A DNA stretch of 10,138 nucleotides from Chitinophagaceae bacterium UBA2791. Its GTDB lineage: Bacteria > Bacteroidota > Bacteroidia > Chitinophagales > Chitinophagaceae. The notes below the pieces were generated by a model. The model saw only the letters and a program-made list of their open reading frames with translations, ran no database searches and had not been told where the DNA came from. The first letter of the stretch is position 1. Each line of letters starts with the position of its first letter. The stretch lies in NCBI GenBank assembly GCA_002352105.1, contig DEHV01000049.1, forward strand, positions 11,767 through 21,904, in the 5' to 3' direction. Positions 6,602 to 10,138 of this stretch are shown here, piece after piece. The position numbers and the translations under genes were made by a program.

Positions 6602-6631
6602 GAAAGGGAGCCGGCCAAGTGACTCCCTTTC
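6602..6631. terminator. Perfect 9-bp hairpin between convergent genes, probable terminator
   Basis: GAAAGGGAG (6602-6610) and CTCCCTTTC (6623-6631) form a perfect 9-bp stem around a 12-nt loop. It lies 45 nt after the exporter stop and 28 nt past the 3' end of the opposite-strand gene. On the - strand it is followed by a T-rich tail (TCTATTTTAG), so it resembles an intrinsic terminator best in that direction. On the + strand there is no T tract. Confidence 0.7.
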
Positions 6632-6659
6632 GGTTAAGGTTGTATATAAAGAGTTGTAA

Positions 6660-7034
6660 TTATCCTTTTTTAAGTTCGTAGCTGAACAGCAGCGTTCCTT
6701 CATTGTCGATGATGTCGAGCGCGTAGGTTCCGCTGCTCACATTGTTTAAGTCATTGATCGCCGTAACATTTGTTCCTTTAACAAGATACCAACTGAACAT
6801 TTTCACAATCCTTCCTTCTTCGTTGAACATTCTCACAATGATATTCCTGTTTTGCGCGCAGCTGATCTCCAGCGTTATCACGGTAGTGAAAGGGTTAGGG
6901 CGCACGGTTACTTTTGTGATCATGAGACGCTGTTTATCAAATTGAATATTTTCGTCGCCAGTCGTTCTATCCAGGTCCGATATAGAGATCCGTTTAAAAA
7001 GATTCGAGATTGATGCTTTCTTACTGGCGGACAT
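6660..7034 (-). CDS. Small orphan protein, mostly a T9SS type A C-terminal sorting-like domain
   Basis: The 124-aa product has a polar, Ser/Lys-rich N-terminus (about 1-40) and then a T9SS type A C-terminal-like fold. The recognisable parts are VRPNPFTTVITLEI (44-57), IIVRMFNEEGRIVKMF (65-80), a KGTN turn (86-89), VSSGTYALDIID (99-110) and a final YELKKG. In type IX secretion such a domain normally ends a large Sec-exported protein and directs it across the outer membrane. Here no signal peptide and no cargo domain are visible. The ATG at 7034 was chosen; a TTG at 7103 would add 23 residues (hydrophobic start, then Arg-rich) that do not read as a clean signal peptide. It may be a real small protein, or the 3' remnant of a decayed larger gene. 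Function unknown. Confidence 0.62.
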   Translation of the reverse strand: MSASKKASISNLFKRISISDLDRTTGDENIQFDKQRLMITKVTVRPNPFTTVITLEISCAQNRNIIVRMFNEEGRIVKMFSWYLVKGTNVTAINDLNNVSSGTYALDIIDNEGTLLFSYELKKG

Positions 7035-7166
7035 ATTTTCGTTTTTTCTGTTGCGAAGAGAATAACGAAAGCGGCGCCATATTTTTAATATAATGATTAC
7101 CAATATTTTATGATGTGTCTAGGAAAGCGAATATTCCCGAATTGGGACTGATCTATCGTAATTGGG

Positions 7167-7215
7167 AAAAAAGAGGGCGCAGCGGCTATTTTTGGAGCCG
7201 GTAATGCGTAGCCCC
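7167..7215 (-). terminator. Intrinsic terminator downstream of the TonB-dependent receptor
   Basis: Read on the - strand, a nested stem is followed by TCTTTTTT. The inner stem pairs CGGCT (7183-7187) with AGCCG (7196-7200) around an 8-nt loop. The outer stem pairs GGGCGC (7175-7180) with GC (7206-7207) and GCCC (7211-7214), with a 3-nt bulge. The T tract corresponds to A6 at 7167-7172 on the + strand. It lies 76 nt past the receptor stop. The rest of 7035-7290 shows no gene. Confidence 0.6.
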
Positions 7216-7290
7216 ATCCGATTAGAGCGACCTCAGGCGCGAACCTCCTGTTGGCTCATAGGTATTAATTAAATAGCGCGGGAAATGCAA

Positions 7291-9774
7291 TCAGAACCTG
7301 GCCGCCAGTTTCAGGTTGAGCAGTCTTGGAGTGAGCCGGTTCGGTAGCGCGAACACGGTATTGGAAAAATCCTTGATAAGCATATAGGAGATCGTATTGT
7401 CCCTGTCTATCAGGTTAAATACTTCAAGCGTTGCCCAGAGATTTTCGAAATTCCGGAAGGGGTTGCGACTTCTTCTGTTGGATCTGTCGCTGTCCAGCAG
7501 CAGGGCGCTGAAGCCAATATCTATTCTTATATACGGCTCGATGATCAACCCGTTCCGGTATTTAACGCTGTTGGGAATATTGTAAGGAAGATTGCTTCCG
7601 TAAAGAAAATTCAGGTAGACCTTAAAATTTTTATTGGTCGAAAGATAATCCTGCAGGAACATGCCAAAGGTGATCAGCCGGTCTGTCGGCCGGCGAAACC
7701 ATCCGCCCTGCGCCAGGCTGCTGTCTATCGCCGCATTGTTCTCATCAAGGGTATAGTTATAATAAAAATCATTGTCGAGGTTTTCCCTGGCGCGCATGAA
7801 TCCCAGGCTGACCCAGCTTTCGGCATCCTTTACCAATTCGCCGAACAGTCGCATTTCCAATCCTGCGGCATAGGCCCTCGCGTTGTTTTCTCCGAGATAA
7901 CGGAGTCGCACGTTATCGATATCATAAGGCACAATATTCCACATTCGTTTATAATAGGCTTCGGCAGTAAACCGGAAAGGTCGCATGCCATGCCGGAAAT
8001 TAAAGTCTATTCCTGCTGTGGCCTGGTAGCTTCTCTGCGCTTTAAGGTCTGTATTAACGGTCCCGTCGTAGCGTCGCAGTTCGCGATAGAAAGGAGGTTG
8101 ATGATAGGCGCCGATAGCTCCCTTGAACACGATATCGCGTTTCCAGTTATCGGGCTTCCAGGAAATTCCAGCCCTGGGCGACAGCAGGAACTCATCATTC
8201 AGGGTATTATAAGCGTATCGTACCCCCGCCTGTAAGGACCATTCCGAGGAGTCGTTAAAGATGAAATTGTCCTGCACATAGCCCGAAAGCCGGGTAATGT
8301 TAAGGTTTGCGGCTGAGGAGAGGAGGCGGTGCATTGCCAGCGGTCCCGGATGATGGGGAAGATTGTATCCGGCGGAATCAAGGTATTCCCACTCATGAAG
8401 CTTGTCGCGGATGAGCTGCCTTTCTGCCGATTGTCCCCATTGGAAATAATGCCGGCCCGTAGCGATGCTGCCTTTGTGCGAAGCGTTCCAAACCTCTATA
8501 TTCAGCGCATTGCGCGCATAGGTCTGGTGCGTCCCCGCGCCAAGCGGATTAGTGATCAATCCGAAATCAGGCTGCGTTTTATCAAAGCCTCGTTCTCCGA
8601 ATACGTAAGCGCCGGTAATATCAATAGATTCGTTTTCCCGGTTGCCGAACTTGCTGAGCATCCATTTTAACCGGAGGTTTTTCTGGGGCTGGTGGATGAA
8701 GGACAAACCAACCATATGGGTACGGTAACGGTCTTCTTCTCTTCCCGTGAAATAGACGTCGAGGCCCAGGTTGGCGCTGAATAAAGGAGTGAATATGGAA
8801 GAGGTCAGCTTGCTGTATTCCGGCTGCAGACTGAATTTCGTTCCCGAAAGGTTTCCCATCAGCTCAATGCTCCACCGGGCGCTTAGCTGGTAGGCGAGCA
8901 GGGCCTGTATATCTGAAGAAGAAGGGGCGTAATTGCCTTTTGTCTCCTGGCTGCCGACCAGGTTTCGGTTACTGCGGTTACGCGCCCCCGCCAGGTAGGT
9001 GAATTTATTGTTCTTAGATATTCCTTCGAGATGAAAACCCTGTTCCAGTCCCCCGATATAAGCGGATCCGCCAAATCCCCCGGGCTTTTTATATTGGATG
9101 TCGAGCACAGAGGACAGCTTATCTCCATAACGCGCCTGGAAGCCCCCGTTATAGAACCGGACATTCCGGGCGAGTTCGGGGTTGATAAAACTTAGCCCTT
9201 CCTGCTGCCCGCTTCTTACCAGGTAGGGACGGAATATTTCAAAATCATTTACATAGATCAGGTTCTCGTCGTAGTTTCCGCCCCTCACCGAGTATTGGGA
9301 AGTGAGCTCATTATTTGAGCCTACAAAAATTTTGATCAGGCTTTCTACGCCGCCGAGGGGAGAAGGGATATTCATGGCGTTTTTAGGATTGAGCGTTACC
9401 AGTCCGGCTTCCATCCGGCCCCGCTGATCGGTTACGGTCACGGGGTCGAGTTCCCCCGATACGCGTTCAAGTCTAACCGTTATACGCTCTTCTTCATTTT
9501 CATTGAGCAGGAAATTCCGTTGCGTCGTTTTGTATCCTGCATAGCTGAACTGCAGCGCCAGGGCCTTGTTCGGGGGAACGCTCAGGCGGAAGGTCCCGGA
9601 ATCGGAGCTGAAGCTGCCCGATTGCCTTCCCAGGATGACTATCGAAACCTTGGAGAGAGGCTCCTCGTTCTCGCCCACTATCTTACCCGATATAAATGCC
9701 GTTCTGTTCTGGGCAAAGCTGCCGGCGGCAAAAAGGATAAAGGATAGCAGGAAAAATAATTGTGCGGCTCTCAC
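7291..9774 (-). CDS. TonB-dependent outer membrane receptor with carboxypeptidase-regulatory-like N-domain
   Basis: This is probably an energised outer-membrane importer using TonB-ExbBD; the ligand is unknown. The 827-aa product starts with a signal peptide (RAAQLFFLLSFILFAAGSFAQ). A CarboxypepD_reg-like beta-sandwich follows (about 28-103: ISGKIVGENEEPLSKVSIVI, SGTFRLSVPPN), then a possible TonB-box-like stretch near 109-116 (LDPVTVTD). The plug domain has YSVRGGNYDENLIYVNDFEI (161-180) and FYNGGFQARYGDKLSSVLDI (207-226). A long beta-barrel ends in LNLKLAARF with the terminal Phe expected of outer-membrane barrels. The start is GTG at 9774: an in-frame TAA lies upstream and the first internal Met is residue 121, after the regulatory domain. 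No SusD partner or other transport gene is adjacent, so it is not a standard SusCD pair. rpe lies upstream on the same strand, 91 nt away. Confidence 0.92.
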   Translation of the reverse strand: MRAAQLFFLLSFILFAAGSFAQNRTAFISGKIVGENEEPLSKVSIVILGRQSGSFSSDSGTFRLSVPPNKALALQFSYAGYKTTQRNFLLNENEEERITVRLERVSGELDPVTVTDQRGRMEAGLVTLNPKNAMNIPSPLGGVESLIKIFVGSNNELTSQYSVRGGNYDENLIYVNDFEIFRPYLVRSGQQEGLSFINPELARNVRFYNGGFQARYGDKLSSVLDIQYKKPGGFGGSAYIGGLEQGFHLEGISKNNKFTYLAGARNRSNRNLVGSQETKGNYAPSSSDIQALLAYQLSARWSIELMGNLSGTKFSLQPEYSKLTSSIFTPLFSANLGLDVYFTGREEDRYRTHMVGLSFIHQPQKNLRLKWMLSKFGNRENESIDITGAYVFGERGFDKTQPDFGLITNPLGAGTHQTYARNALNIEVWNASHKGSIATGRHYFQWGQSAERQLIRDKLHEWEYLDSAGYNLPHHPGPLAMHRLLSSAANLNITRLSGYVQDNFIFNDSSEWSLQAGVRYAYNTLNDEFLLSPRAGISWKPDNWKRDIVFKGAIGAYHQPPFYRELRRYDGTVNTDLKAQRSYQATAGIDFNFRHGMRPFRFTAEAYYKRMWNIVPYDIDNVRLRYLGENNARAYAAGLEMRLFGELVKDAESWVSLGFMRARENLDNDFYYNYTLDENNAAIDSSLAQGGWFRRPTDRLITFGMFLQDYLSTNKNFKVYLNFLYGSNLPYNIPNSVKYRNGLIIEPYIRIDIGFSALLLDSDRSNRRSRNPFRNFENLWATLEVFNLIDRDNTISYMLIKDFSNTVFALPNRLTPRLLNLKLAARF

Positions 9775-9865
9775 CCGGTTATTGATTTGAGCCCTAAATT
9801 AATTAAAGTATTCTGGATTATCCATGGCTTGGAAGGATTGACCATAAGCCGCTTCAAGAGGCTCT

Positions 9866-10138
9866 TTAATAAGCGAGATGTTTCAGTTGAGCGATAACGT
9901 TCTTCGGATCATCGGACTCAAAAACCGTACTGCCCACTACCAGCACATCCGCCCCGGCCTTGAGTATCGAAGCGGCGTTTTCAAGGGTAACGCCTCCGTC
10001 GATCTCAATTTTTACCGATAAGCCCTGCTCGTCGATCATCTTTCGGAGCGCCCTTATCTTGTGCAGGGTATGCCCGATGAATTGCTGCCCGCCGAAGCCG
10101 GGATTTACGCTCATCAGGTTTACAAGGTCTATATCCGG
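9866..10138 (-). CDS. rpe: Ribulose-phosphate 3-epimerase, 3' part (5' end outside window)
   Basis: Rpe interconverts ribulose 5-phosphate and xylulose 5-phosphate in the pentose phosphate pathway, in the cytoplasm. The visible 90 residues are the C-terminal part of its TIM barrel. The frame is open to the right edge, where it reads DIDLVNLMSVNPGFGGQQF, the family signature for the flexible loop. Next come IEIDGGVTLENA, which carries the conserved Asp of the active site, and ADVLVVGSTVFES, the phosphate-binding end. Rpe is normally about 215-220 aa, so some 125-130 N-terminal residues lie beyond the window. The Met at 10114 is internal, not a start. The stop TAA at 9866-9868 is 91 nt before the receptor gene on the same strand; no strong terminator was seen between them, so read-through is possible. 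Confidence 0.96.
   Translation of the reverse strand, partial: PDIDLVNLMSVNPGFGGQQFIGHTLHKIRALRKMIDEQGLSVKIEIDGGVTLENAASILKAGADVLVVGSTVFESDDPKNVIAQLKHLAY

Noticed and set aside
9775..9865. Possible terminator between rpe and the receptor gene
   Set aside because: Only a 4-bp AGCC/GGCT stem is visible, with no T tract directly after it; too weak to call.

Overview
The window looks like a chromosomal piece of a Bacteroidota genome, most likely a Chitinophagales- or Sphingobacteriales-type organism. Supporting signs are a DUF4369-thioredoxin (TlpA-like) secreted protein, a type IX secretion (T9SS) C-terminal-like domain, a TonB-dependent receptor with an N-terminal carboxypeptidase-regulatory-like domain, a fused hisIE, Bacteroidota-style PdxJ and TrpA motifs, and a TAnnTTTG-type -7 box. 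Family-level placement is inference only.

Positions 1-4558 (+ strand) hold one compact same-strand run: the 3' part of trpA, then hisH, hisA, hisF, hisIE and a TlpA-like periplasmic thioredoxin. trpA ends tryptophan synthesis. HisA makes PRFAR, HisH supplies ammonia to HisF, and HisF forms imidazole-glycerol phosphate and AICAR. HisIE carries out the two preceding steps (PR-ATP pyrophosphohydrolase and PR-AMP cyclohydrolase). Spacing is tight (23-nt overlap trpA/hisH, 4 nt hisH/hisA, 39 nt hisA/hisF, about 7 nt hisIE/tlpA-like), except for a 142-nt hisF-hisIE gap full of inverted repeats.

Positions 4559-6659 hold pdxJ (- strand; vitamin B6 synthesis), convergent with the thioredoxin gene and divergent from a cation diffusion facilitator metal exporter (+ strand). 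The 136-nt divergent spacer carries a good -7 box and an inverted repeat on the pdxJ side. A perfect 9-bp hairpin follows the exporter and separates it from the next, convergent gene.

Positions 6660-10138 are all - strand: a small orphan protein that is mostly a T9SS sorting-like domain but has no visible signal peptide, then a complete 827-aa TonB-dependent receptor with a plausible intrinsic terminator downstream, and the 3' part of rpe (ribulose-phosphate 3-epimerase) running off the right edge.

Most of the window is ordinary housekeeping biosynthesis. I found no clear new defence, mobile or RNA-guided system. The points most worth a second look are the direct trp-his operon junction, the structured hisF-hisIE spacer, the orphan T9SS-domain protein, and the inverted repeat at the pdxJ start.
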